DNA of 64,000 bases from contig JBOEGJ010000011.1 in the NCBI GenBank assembly GCA_050633365.1, forward strand, positions 182,749 to 246,748, read 5' to 3'. Position 1 is the first letter of the stretch, and the number at the start of each line of letters is the position of its first letter. The DNA is from Pseudomaricurvus sp050633365. Its GTDB lineage: Bacteria > Pseudomonadota > Gammaproteobacteria > Pseudomonadales > Cellvibrionaceae. The notes under the pieces were generated by a model, which did no database searches, was not told the origin of the DNA, and saw only the letters and a program-made list of their open reading frames with translations. A program made the position numbers and the translations under genes. Positions 1 to 8,147 of this stretch are shown here, piece after piece.

Positions 1-289
1 GTTGATGACGCCTGTATTCATGACGGCGCTCGTGGAAACCTCCATCTGGAGACATCTCCTGAATCCAACACATTCCGCCAGACCCTTTAATGGCACCTTC
101 GAAGCGTTGAGCTTCATCCAGTGACACATCCTTTTTCACCACAATGGGAATGCCACTGGCAAGGGTGCTGAGCATATGATCATTAAGACCGAAGGTTTTG
201 CGCAGGTTTTCGCGAGCCACCTCTGCGGTGGCTAGATCTGGAAACTTATCGATATAGACGACTTCGTAGGCTTTATTACTGGCGGCCAT
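1..289 (-). CDS. Partial small-domain protein, L7/L12-C-terminal-like fold, possibly followed by PilZ (runs off left edge)
   Basis: The N-terminal 96 residues of a gene that continues beyond base 1. Translation gives a beta-alpha-beta-like segment (residues 8-75) with the pattern ARENLRKTFGL, then a glycine-containing turn, VVKKDVSLDEA and FEGAIKGSGG. This resembles the short domain related to the ribosomal L7/L12 C-terminus that occurs in many proteobacterial proteins of unknown role. The last visible residues are rich in Arg and His (ERRHEYRRHQ), which looks like the start of a PilZ domain, but the deciding part lies outside the window. The ATG at 289 is chosen because GGAGAAAG precedes it at good spacing; an in-frame ATG at 301 has no clear ribosome site. 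Function unknown; the PilZ fusion is inference. Confidence 0.6.
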   Translation of the reverse strand, partial: MAASNKAYEVVYIDKFPDLATAEVARENLRKTFGLNDHMLSTLASGIPIVVKKDVSLDEAQRFEGAIKGSGGMCWIQEMSPDGGFHERRHEYRRHQ

Positions 290-430
290 TACTTTCTCCA
301 TTACTCGTTATCATCCGTGATAGTGGCGTTGAATCACACCTTCCTAAAGTAAATAGCAGCGCTTGCCCTGTTTGACAAAGAATCAATTGTTTGACGATTT
401 CCAACATCTATAACCGACATCAGGAGCCGG

Positions 431-467
431 TATTAGAAACCCTTATTAGAAACCCTTATTAGAAACC
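431..467. repeat. Tandem repeat, 13-bp unit, 2.8 copies
   Basis: TATTAGAAACCCT occurs at 431-443 and 444-456, with a partial copy at 457-467. It lies between the left-edge gene and the 3' end of ttcA. A short inverted repeat (GCGCA 480-484, TGCGC 492-496) sits between it and the ttcA stop and could be a weak terminator for ttcA. Confidence 0.85.
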
Positions 468-505
468 AGTGCCGAGAAAGCGCATAGGTATTGCGCCTGC
501 ATTCA

Positions 506-1528
506 CTAGGGCAACTGAACCGCGTCTACGATCTGAACCCCTGCCGCTGTTCTATTGGGCTCTAGATCATCTGAGCCCCAAGGAGAAGCCGCTGTCGACC
601 GATCTATCGTAGATGCACCCGTGCTGGACGCCCCTATAGTGGCCTCATCGTAGTCATAATTGGAGCGTTCTCCATCGCGATCGAGGGGCAGGTTAATAAA
701 ATCGAACAATTCACGATCAGCGAGCTGGCTCGGCGATACGTTCTGTATAGACTTAAAGATTCTCTCCACTCGGCTAACGTCGGTGCGCTCCCACTCCTTA
801 AGCATGCTTTTGACCGACTGGCGCTGCAGATTTTCTTGAGAGCCGCAGAGATTGCAAGGAATGATCGGAAACTGCTTGTAATCGGCATAGGCAATCAGAT
901 CGGATTCACGGCAATAGGCAAGCGGACGAATGACAACATTGCGCTGATCATCAGACCTCAGCTTGGGCGGCATTGCCTTTAATCGGCTGCCATGGAACAT
1001 ATTTAAAAACAGCGTCTCAACGATGTCGTCCATATGGTGGCCTAAGGCCAGCTTAGTCGCGCCAATCTTCTCAGCAAAGGCATAGAGTGTGCCTCGTCTT
1101 AGGCGCGAACAAAGACCGCAGGTTTTCTGCCCCTCAGGGATCTTTTGACGCACCACACTGTAGGTATCCTTGTCGACGATGTAGTAAGGCACTCCAATCG
1201 ACTCAAAATACTCGGGTAAGACGTGTTCGGGAAATCCTGGCTGCTTTTGATCCATATTGACGGCGATCACCTCAAAGCGAATGGGCGCCGTTTTCTGAAG
1301 GTGCAAAAGGACGTCGAGCATGGCGAAGCTGTCTTTTCCGCCACTGATACAGGCCATGACCACATCCCCCTCTTCGATCATGGCGTAATCAACAATGGCA
1401 TTACCTACGTTGCGACGTAATCGCTTGTGTAGTTTATTAAATTCCAGCTTGTCTTTGCGCTCATCACGGTCTGCGCTGTTAGCTTCGAGATCGACCATAT
1501 TGCTATCTGACACCTTACTACCTGGCAT
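506..1528 (-). CDS. ttcA: tRNA 2-thiocytidine(32) synthetase TtcA
   Basis: ATP-dependent enzyme that thiolates cytidine 32 of certain tRNAs, using an iron-sulfur cluster and activating the base by adenylation; cytoplasmic. The PP-loop SGGKDS is at residues 62-67. The two CxxC pairs expected for cluster binding are CGLC (137-140) and CNLC (225-228), and the family stretch MDQKQPGFPEH is present. At 340 residues it is slightly longer than E. coli TtcA, with an extra acidic tail after residue 290. The start at 1528 adds about 25 residues before the conserved FNKLHKRLRRNVG; an internal ATG at residue 11 is a possible alternative. It is transcribed away from the PilZ gene and appears to be monocistronic. 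Confidence 0.97.
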   Translation of the reverse strand: MPGSKVSDSNMVDLEANSADRDERKDKLEFNKLHKRLRRNVGNAIVDYAMIEEGDVVMACISGGKDSFAMLDVLLHLQKTAPIRFEVIAVNMDQKQPGFPEHVLPEYFESIGVPYYIVDKDTYSVVRQKIPEGQKTCGLCSRLRRGTLYAFAEKIGATKLALGHHMDDIVETLFLNMFHGSRLKAMPPKLRSDDQRNVVIRPLAYCRESDLIAYADYKQFPIIPCNLCGSQENLQRQSVKSMLKEWERTDVSRVERIFKSIQNVSPSQLADRELFDFINLPLDRDGERSNYDYDEATIGASSTGASTIDRSTAASPWGSDDLEPNRTAAGVQIVDAVQLP

Positions 1529-1895
1529 GTTGCTACCTACATATTACGACCTAAGCCTGGCGGCAGAGGGATTTAGGGGCGGCTATTGTACGGATTTTGC
1601 TCGACACAGGAAACCGGCAAGATCTCCCCTTTGTGATTTGCCGCTACAGCGGCATGCTTCTGCCCATTTAAAGCGCTTTGGCCCTTGATAACACCCACTT
1701 ACTGACCATCTCTCACAGGCGTAAATAAGTGCAGACCAATAGGGCTGGGTTGTGGAGAGACAAGTCGTTAGTTTTTGAGGTATGTAATCCAGATTTGGCA
1801 TAGCCATTGCTATTTCTATGATAATCCAAGCACAACCACGACCTCGGTTGCCGCAAGAAGCGACCGGATCCACCAAACCGTCAGGAGTTACCTTT
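1529..1895. other. Intergenic region between divergent ttcA and PilZ gene
   Basis: No credible gene. It must hold the two divergent promoters, but I could not pick convincing -35/-10 pairs. A compact inverted repeat GCCGCT-AC-AGCGGC lies at 1640-1653. A strong AGGAG Shine-Dalgarno for the PilZ gene is at 1883-1887. Confidence 0.5.
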
Positions 1896-2657
1896 ATGGC
1901 CATTTTGCAATCTGTTCTGCAAAAATTCAGCCGCAAAGCCAGCAGCGTCGAAGTCAGCCAAGGCGCAAAGTCCCTATCACGAAGAATCGCCAATTACGCC
2001 CCGCTGTTCGAACTTCAAGAGCAACGACAATTGATTGAAGTGATCAGTGAGCGCACCGGAGAGCGCTATCAAAGTATGATCTTGGCGGTGGATCTAAACC
2101 GCGAACAGCTTGAGCTGGACGAACTCTTCCCACAACCCGCGGATTTTATCTATCAGCCTGGCGACAAGTTCACGGTCAAGCATCATCGCCAGGGCTTGGT
2201 GTTGAGTTTTACCTGCACGCTCAACAGCCTTGTTATGAGCCTCTCCTCCCCCGTTTACACTCTGCAACTTCCCGCGCAGGTCAACTATGAGCAACGCCGT
2301 CAATTTACCCGTCTCACCCTGAGTAAGCAGCAACCTCTCTCGGTGCGCCTTCAATCACCTCGAAGGACCCCGTGGTATGCCACGGCAAACAACATTTCCG
2401 CTGGAGGTATGCGGCTAGTCATAGGCGGCAATGTGCTGGATCAATTGCAACACAACGCCTATCTACCGGAGTGTGAGTTTCGATTTGACCATGAGTTTCA
2501 AATTCGCTGTCAGGCTCGTGTTAAAGGATTTCGCTTTTTGCGCCGCCCCTATCGACACACCGAACTGAGCATTGAATTCAAGGACATTGGACCGCAACAA
2601 CGGGGCCAGCTCGAACAACTCATAGAGTCGTTTAGTCGCTCGGCCGAAGCAGCCTAA
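1896..2657 (+). CDS. PilZ-domain protein, YcgR-like flagellar brake
   Basis: A 253-residue cytoplasmic protein with a YcgR-type N-terminal beta domain and a C-terminal PilZ domain. Both PilZ cyclic-di-GMP signatures are visible: RQFTR (an RxxxR motif) and NISAGG (the N/DxSxxG motif) about 30 residues later. Family members bind cyclic-di-GMP and slow the flagellar motor or alter surface behaviour; that role is inferred here. The start at 1896 is preferred over an upstream in-frame ATG at 1818 because TCAGGAG lies 8 bases before it and the extra 26 residues look non-coding. An Aer-like chemoreceptor follows on the same strand, in keeping with a motility role. Confidence 0.88.
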   Translation: MAILQSVLQKFSRKASSVEVSQGAKSLSRRIANYAPLFELQEQRQLIEVISERTGERYQSMILAVDLNREQLELDELFPQPADFIYQPGDKFTVKHHRQGLVLSFTCTLNSLVMSLSSPVYTLQLPAQVNYEQRRQFTRLTLSKQQPLSVRLQSPRRTPWYATANNISAGGMRLVIGGNVLDQLQHNAYLPECEFRFDHEFQIRCQARVKGFRFLRRPYRHTELSIEFKDIGPQQRGQLEQLIESFSRSAEAA

Positions 2658-2813
2658 GCGTCCTTTCGGCACTTACAGTTATTGAAAATCCTGCCGATAA
2701 GATAGCCACAACGGTGGGGTAGCCATATCTAGCACTCAGCTCAGATGACTCCCTATTTTAGTTTTTCGGACTATGCTCTTTAAGAGGCGTTCATAACGAT
2801 TGGATAGTAAACA

Positions 2814-4385
2814 ATGAGAAAGAATGGTGCGGTAACGGGGAAAGAAGTTGTCATTAAATCCAGCGATGAAATCGTGTCGGCCACGACCACAAAAGGCGTC
2901 ATTACCTTCTGTAACGACACCTTTTGTGACATTGCAGGATTTGAACGAGAAGAGCTTATTGGCCAAGCTCACAACATCCTACGTCACCCGGACATGCCAT
3001 CTGCGGCCTTCAAAATGCTATGGGATAGTATTCAGGACGGCAAACCGTGGATGGGCATTGTCAAAAACCGCTGCAAGAATGGCGATCACTATTGGGTCGA
3101 TGCCTATGTCACGCCTCTCAAGGAAAACGGCCAAGTAACCGGCTATGAATCAGTTCGAGTCAAAGCCGATCAAACCGTAATTGAACGCGCAGAACAAACC
3201 TATCAACGTATCAACGCAGGGAAACCGGCCATACCCAGCTACGAAAAGTGGCGACATCAATTGACCGCTTTTGGCCTCACCACTGCGGTTGTATTGACCA
3301 TATTTCTTCTCGACCTCTTTCTGTTCGCCGAACTTTCCACCACTGCTATCGCCATGGCTTGTCTAACCAGCGGTATTGCCGGCGTAATTAGTACCTGGGT
3401 GGCGCAGCGCGGTCAGAATGAAGCTGCAGAACTCGCACGGCGGGAGATCGATGACTCTCTAGCCGCTTATATCTATACCGGCCGCGGCGACACCGTGGGT
3501 CAAATTGAGTTCGCGCAATTGGCACAAAACGCTCGATTGAGAACCGCTTTGGGGCGTTTCGTAGAATCTTCAAAGGAGGTTATGCAACGCTCTGAGCTCG
3601 CCTTAGAGCAGGCTCGCTGTAGCCACAATGGCATGACCGCACAACTCATGGAAACCGAAAAAGTCGCGCAATCCATGCAACAGATGTCGCTGGCGGTGCA
3701 GGAAGTGGCCGCCGGAGCAACCCAAACATCCGGGGCCACCAGCGAAGCTATTGAGCAAGTGAGCCGTGGTAATCAGGTCCTCACTGGGGCTAGCACGGCA
3801 ATTCAGGGGCTATCGTCCAATATGTCTGATTTAGGCAATGTGGTTGATCGACTGTCGGACGACAGCGCTCAAATTGCCAGCGTCGTTGATGTGATTAGAG
3901 GCATTGCTGAGCAAACCAACCTATTGGCACTTAACGCCGCTATTGAGGCTGCCCGCGCCGGCGAACAGGGTCGAGGATTCGCAGTGGTTGCCGACGAGGT
4001 CCGCACCCTTGCGCAGCGAACCCAAGAGTCGACCCAACACATTCAAGACATCATTGAAAAACTCGGCAAAGCTACCAACGATGCCGCCAGTAACATGGGA
4101 GATTGCCTGAATTTAGCAGACAAGAGCGTCACCGAAATGGGCAATGTCAGCGATGCGCTCGGGGAAATATCCGAATCCGTCGGCAGCATTGATCAAATGT
4201 CCCAACGTATTGCCTCAGCTGCTGAAGAGCAGTCCGCTACCGCCATCGAGGTTGAAAGAAATACCCAATCAATTTCCGACATAGCCTCCCAAACACAACA
4301 AGAGGCAGAGTCAGCATCGAGACTTAGCCAAGAAATGGCCGAGTTAACCGAAAAGCAGTTCCATATGGTTGAGCAATTTCACTAG
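2814..4385 (+). CDS. Aer-like PAS methyl-accepting chemotaxis protein
   Basis: A 523-residue membrane chemoreceptor. The N-terminal PAS domain (about 15-115) carries the Aer family stretches RHPDMP, KNRCKNGDHYW and YVTPLKENG, so it probably binds FAD and reports redox or oxygen state. Two adjacent membrane segments (about 152-172 and 178-196) with almost no periplasmic loop match Aer topology. The signalling hairpin GIAEQTNLLALNAAIEAARA begins near residue 362. No C-terminal CheR/CheB-tethering pentapeptide is present. The ribosome site is weak (GGATAG). A second, sensor-less receptor lies at 8148-9293. Confidence 0.93.
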   Translation: MRKNGAVTGKEVVIKSSDEIVSATTTKGVITFCNDTFCDIAGFEREELIGQAHNILRHPDMPSAAFKMLWDSIQDGKPWMGIVKNRCKNGDHYWVDAYVTPLKENGQVTGYESVRVKADQTVIERAEQTYQRINAGKPAIPSYEKWRHQLTAFGLTTAVVLTIFLLDLFLFAELSTTAIAMACLTSGIAGVISTWVAQRGQNEAAELARREIDDSLAAYIYTGRGDTVGQIEFAQLAQNARLRTALGRFVESSKEVMQRSELALEQARCSHNGMTAQLMETEKVAQSMQQMSLAVQEVAAGATQTSGATSEAIEQVSRGNQVLTGASTAIQGLSSNMSDLGNVVDRLSDDSAQIASVVDVIRGIAEQTNLLALNAAIEAARAGEQGRGFAVVADEVRTLAQRTQESTQHIQDIIEKLGKATNDAASNMGDCLNLADKSVTEMGNVSDALGEISESVGSIDQMSQRIASAAEEQSATAIEVERNTQSISDIASQTQQEAESASRLSQEMAELTEKQFHMVEQFH

Positions 4386-4457
4386 GGAATTACTATTCAA
4401 AAAAGCCATGAATCGAAAAGCTATAGAATTAGGCTGAACATCTAAAAGCGGTATCCC

Positions 4458-4562
4458 GGGCACGAATGATCGTGCCCTACGGCACCCACAGAGATTTTCC
4501 GCACCTCATCTTTCATCGTACGGCGCATCGCCGTAGTAAACTCTAGTACCGGCGCTTCGCCG
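4458..4562. other. Cluster of three hairpins in intergenic DNA
   Basis: Between the Aer-like gene and bioA are three short perfect inverted repeats: GGGCACGA (4458-4465) with TCGTGCCC (4470-4477), TACGGCG (4519-4525) with CGCCGTA (4529-4535), and CGGCG (4550-4554) with CGCCG (4558-4562). None is followed by a T run, so they are not ordinary terminators. They could be REP-like. I found no BirA-type operator upstream of bioA. Confidence 0.6.
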
Positions 4563-4668
4563 TCATGAACTTCAGCCCCAGTCGCCGCCCTGCCGAAGCC
4601 AGTTTTTCTATGCTTGCGTTTACGCGATAGCTTCCTACAATGTCGCCATCCCAACCTAAGAGACGATC

Positions 4669-6009
4669 ATGAGCGAGACTAACGACGCAAATCAAAACCA
4701 CACGCCCGATGGACGATCCCAAGCTCTCATCGAAGGCGATCGGCAGTTCGTCTGGCATCCCTATGCGTCGTTTATCGACGCCCCGCCCATCTATCCGGTT
4801 GAATCGGCTCAGGGGTCTACCCTGACATTAACTGACGGACGTCAGCTACTCGATGGAATGTCTTCCTGGTGGTGCACGATTCACGGTTACAGTAATCCCG
4901 CGGTTACCGAAGCGGCCAAGGCACAGCTCGACAAAATGTCTCACGTGATGTTTGGCGGACTCACTCATCAGCCAGCGGTGGAACTGGCAGAGCTCTTAGT
5001 GCAACTCACTCCAGCCAACCTGAGCAAAGTATTTTTCTCGGACTCGGGCTCAGTGGCGGTAGAAGTGAGCATGAAGATGGCCATTCAATATTGGCACAGT
5101 CAAGGCTCCGCCAGAAAGAACAAGTTTCTCAGCCTGCGCAATGGCTATCACGGCGATACCATTGGGGCCATGTCAGTGTGCGATCCGGTCACCGGCATGC
5201 ATCATTTATTCAGTGAGTCGTTGATCAAAAATCATTTTGTCGACGCTCCCCCTGCGGGTTACGAGCGCCCCTGGAACGCCGACGACATCAAGAGTTTTGA
5301 GACGGAAATATCGAAACACCACAAGCAACTGGCAGCAGTCATCTTGGAACCCATCGTCCAAGGTGCCGGTGGCATGCGCTTTTATTCACCAGAGTACCTG
5401 CGTCAAGTGCGCCGACTTTGTGATCAATACGATGTATTGCTGATTGCCGATGAAATCGCCACCGGCTTTGGCCGCACAGGAAAGTTATTTGCCTGTGAAC
5501 ACGCCGACATAGAGCCCGACATTCTCTGCTTGGGGAAAGCCCTCACCGGCGGCTACCTGTCTATGGCAGCGACTCTGTGCTCTGATCGAATCAGCGACGG
5601 AATTTGTCGCGGTGAAGCAGGTGTATTTATGCACGGCCCCACCTTCATGGGCAACCCGCTGGCAGCCGCGACGGCCCTTGCCAGCACACGATTATTGCTC
5701 AGCAGTGACTGGCAACAAAAAGTTGCCAACATCAACCATCAATTGCAGCTAGGCCTAGCCCCTTGCGCCGACTATGAACATGTTTCAGATGTTAGAACTC
5801 TGGGCGCAATCGGCGTTGTCGAAATGAAGCGACCGGTCAATATGGCCAAAATTCAAAAAGCGTTTATGGCGCGCGGGGTTTGGATTCGTCCTTTTGGAAA
5901 ACTGGTGTATGTCATGCCTCCATACATCATGAGCAACGAGGAACTGGCGATCCTGACCACGGCAATGGTCGAAGTGCTAAAAGACAACTCATTGTTTGAT
6001 GGCGACTAG
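4669..6009 (+). CDS. bioA: Adenosylmethionine-8-amino-7-oxononanoate aminotransferase BioA
   Basis: PLP enzyme of biotin synthesis that transfers the amino group of S-adenosylmethionine to 8-amino-7-oxononanoate, giving 7,8-diaminononanoate. It is 446 residues, the usual BioA length. The BioA-specific GMSSWWCTIHGY lies near residues 63-74, SDSGSVAVE near 124, the PLP-ring aspartate region IADEIATGFGRTG at 259-271, and the Schiff-base lysine is K290 in CLGKALTGG. It stands alone; the rest of the bio operon is not in the window. It converges with the regulator gene ending at 6068. Confidence 0.96.
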   Translation: MSETNDANQNHTPDGRSQALIEGDRQFVWHPYASFIDAPPIYPVESAQGSTLTLTDGRQLLDGMSSWWCTIHGYSNPAVTEAAKAQLDKMSHVMFGGLTHQPAVELAELLVQLTPANLSKVFFSDSGSVAVEVSMKMAIQYWHSQGSARKNKFLSLRNGYHGDTIGAMSVCDPVTGMHHLFSESLIKNHFVDAPPAGYERPWNADDIKSFETEISKHHKQLAAVILEPIVQGAGGMRFYSPEYLRQVRRLCDQYDVLLIADEIATGFGRTGKLFACEHADIEPDILCLGKALTGGYLSMAATLCSDRISDGICRGEAGVFMHGPTFMGNPLAAATALASTRLLLSSDWQQKVANINHQLQLGLAPCADYEHVSDVRTLGAIGVVEMKRPVNMAKIQKAFMARGVWIRPFGKLVYVMPPYIMSNEELAILTTAMVEVLKDNSLFDGD

Positions 6010-6067
6010 CGACAGATGTGAAATCAGAGCGTGGAGAATGAAATCAGAGTATCAATCTATCAGGGCA

Positions 6068-7756
6068 TCAATCTAAACGGTAAATGGCGGTCACGGTTCT
6101 ACCGCCATTGCTGTATTCGAGCTTTTCACACAGAGACCGAATCAATTCAATTCCTCGACCAAAGGAAAAGTCATCGGCACCTCTATCGATCTCGCTTTGA
6201 GCGGCAACGTGATCAAAGCCTTCGCCTGAATCTGTCAGGGAAATTTTCAATTTGCTGGTACCGAGCTCCAGCAGCTCTAAACTCAGCGAGATAGTTTCGT
6301 CCGTCAGGTTTTGCAATCGCTGTGTGCGTTGACGGTAGTACTCTTCAAACCCCTCCGGCGTGTCCTTCAATGTCGAGTCGAGTTTTAACAATCCGTGCTC
6401 CAACGCATTACTAAAGAGCTCACTGATTAGGGTAAACAAAATATCGACGTGAGAATTGAAGGTGCTATTGGCGCCCAATAGACGCACAATTTGAGCGACC
6501 AAGTTCGTCTTTTTGAGCTCCCTCGAGGTCAATATGAAACTCAAGACCCAAGGTAGTGCGTGATTCGCTTCAGATTCATTGGTAGGCGGCAAACCATCAC
6601 TGTGAATCACCTCACCAAAGCTGAGTTCAACCAACGACATATCGTCTGTTTGTTCGCCTCCTTGGCGATAATCGTTGACGGTCTCGGATATTAGATCGAT
6701 GTAGGAATCAACCGGCTTCGCCAGCAACGCCTCGAGCCGCTCTTCGCCAAACATTTCACCACTTTCGTCCTGGCTCTCGATAATGCCATCGGTATAGATG
6801 ATCATGCGGGTTCCAGGGGCAGGATTGACCACATCCACGGTAGCATCAAACTCGTGAGCATCCAGCACTCCCAAGGGCATGTGCTGAGCTTGAAGGCGCT
6901 CAACGACACCGCCGTCCGGCGCAATCAGCAGCAAATCGTTAATGCCACCAACCCAGTAGCTTAAACGATCGCCTTTAGCCGAAAGCTCTAAAACAGCCGC
7001 GCAGAAGAACATATTACTGGGCAGTAATCCCTGTAATTTGTAGTTAATTTCCGCCGCTAAGTCGGCAACGCTGGCCTGCTTTGATGTCATAGCGTAGAAG
7101 GCGTCTGCCACCGGCAAACAACCAATCGCGGCCGACAAGCCATGACCGGTAAAATCCCCCAGCAAAACATACAAACCACCTGAAGGACTCGGAGCGGCCA
7201 ACACCACATCTCCGTTGAACATCGACATCGGGGAAATGCGGAACTTCAAATTTTCACACTGTAAATCGACTCGCTGCATTCCGTTTTGAAAAACATGTTC
7301 AACGATCGCGTGCTCGCGATCCATTAACCGCTGATGATAGGAGAGAGATTTATTGGTTTTTTGAAGTTCTTGATAAAGCGCAGCCGTACGTAAATGCGCG
7401 GCAATTTTAGCCAGCAACACATTTTCATTAACCGGTTTGGAAATAAAGTCGTCGCCGCCAGCACTCAAGCACTCCGATAGAGCCTGATCTTCGTCTAGCG
7501 CTGTGACAAATACGATAGGAATAAAACGATCTTTAATGGTGTCTTTGATAATTCGAGTGGCCTCTCGACCATCCATCACCGGCATATTGACGTCCATCAA
7601 CACGACGCCGATGGAAGAGTCTGAGGTTACAGCCTCGACCGCCTCTTGACCATTGCATGAAAAGACTGACTGATAATCGTGATCCTCGAGAATAAAAGCC
7701 AATAGATCTCGGTTATATTGATGATCATCAACGATCAATATTTTCAGGTCATTCAA
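6068..7756 (-). CDS. HsbR/CrsR-like response regulator: REC, PP2C phosphatase, anti-sigma kinase
   Basis: A 562-residue three-domain cytoplasmic regulator. The receiver domain (about 4-125) has phosphoacceptor D55 and K107. The SpoIIE/PP2C phosphatase domain (about 170-380) has metal-site motifs GD (182-183), GDFTGHG (200-206) and TDD (370-372). The HATPase_c anti-sigma-kinase-like domain (about 410-560) has ELFSNALEHG (446-455), DSGEGFD (509-515) and GRGIEL (533-538). This is the layout of Pseudomonas HsbR and Shewanella CrsR, which switch a STAS partner between phosphorylated and unphosphorylated forms. The STAS gene lies directly upstream with an 11-base gap, so the pair is almost certainly a partner-switching module. 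The output sigma/anti-sigma target is unknown. Confidence 0.9.
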   Translation of the reverse strand: MNDLKILIVDDHQYNRDLLAFILEDHDYQSVFSCNGQEAVEAVTSDSSIGVVLMDVNMPVMDGREATRIIKDTIKDRFIPIVFVTALDEDQALSECLSAGGDDFISKPVNENVLLAKIAAHLRTAALYQELQKTNKSLSYHQRLMDREHAIVEHVFQNGMQRVDLQCENLKFRISPMSMFNGDVVLAAPSPSGGLYVLLGDFTGHGLSAAIGCLPVADAFYAMTSKQASVADLAAEINYKLQGLLPSNMFFCAAVLELSAKGDRLSYWVGGINDLLLIAPDGGVVERLQAQHMPLGVLDAHEFDATVDVVNPAPGTRMIIYTDGIIESQDESGEMFGEERLEALLAKPVDSYIDLISETVNDYRQGGEQTDDMSLVELSFGEVIHSDGLPPTNESEANHALPWVLSFILTSRELKKTNLVAQIVRLLGANSTFNSHVDILFTLISELFSNALEHGLLKLDSTLKDTPEGFEEYYRQRTQRLQNLTDETISLSLELLELGTSKLKISLTDSGEGFDHVAAQSEIDRGADDFSFGRGIELIRSLCEKLEYSNGGRTVTAIYRLD

Positions 7757-7767
7757 ACCGATAACCT

Positions 7768-8073
7768 CTATTCGATCGTGAACTTTTTGTCAAAACGAGA
7801 GATGGCAAAAATCTTTTTGACTTGAGGATTGGTATTGATAATACGGATATCTGAACAGTGTTCTTGCCAAAATTTCTGCATGTTAATCAACATGCCCAAT
7901 GCCGAGCTGTCCATATAGTGCGTATTTCTAAAGTCGATTATGAATCTCTTCGCTTTGTTCGTGGCCACCGACTCATAGGCCTTCCGAAATTCTTCGACAC
8001 AATTGAAATCGAAAGTTTCATCCAACGAAATTTCGTATTGACCGTCTGTCAGAGACTTGATCGTTATCGACAT
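7768..8073 (-). CDS. STAS-domain anti-sigma factor antagonist (HsbA/CrsA-like)
   Basis: A 101-residue single STAS domain. The conserved phosphorylation loop MDSSALGML is present, with the two serines at residues 56-57 counting from the ATG at 8073. In this family the serine is phosphorylated by the HATPase domain of the partner regulator and dephosphorylated by its PP2C domain, deciding which anti-sigma or cyclase the protein binds. The ATG at 8073 is chosen because AGGAG lies 5 bases upstream; a GTG two codons earlier overlaps that site. It is encoded between a chemoreceptor and the HsbR-like regulator on one strand. Confidence 0.92.
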   Translation of the reverse strand: MSITIKSLTDGQYEISLDETFDFNCVEEFRKAYESVATNKAKRFIIDFRNTHYMDSSALGMLINMQKFWQEHCSDIRIINTNPQVKKIFAISRFDKKFTIE

Positions 8074-8147
8074 AAACACTCCTAGTGTACGAATGATCAG
8101 TTTGGCGCAGTTTTGAGCTGCTGGTTATAGTGGTTGAGTGCTCTACC

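Noticed and set aside
6083..6109. 9-bp perfect inverted repeat AATGGCGGT/ACCGCCATT near the bioA/HsbR-like convergent ends
   Set aside because: It lies inside the coding end of the HsbR-like gene and has no T run on either strand; not a convincing terminator.
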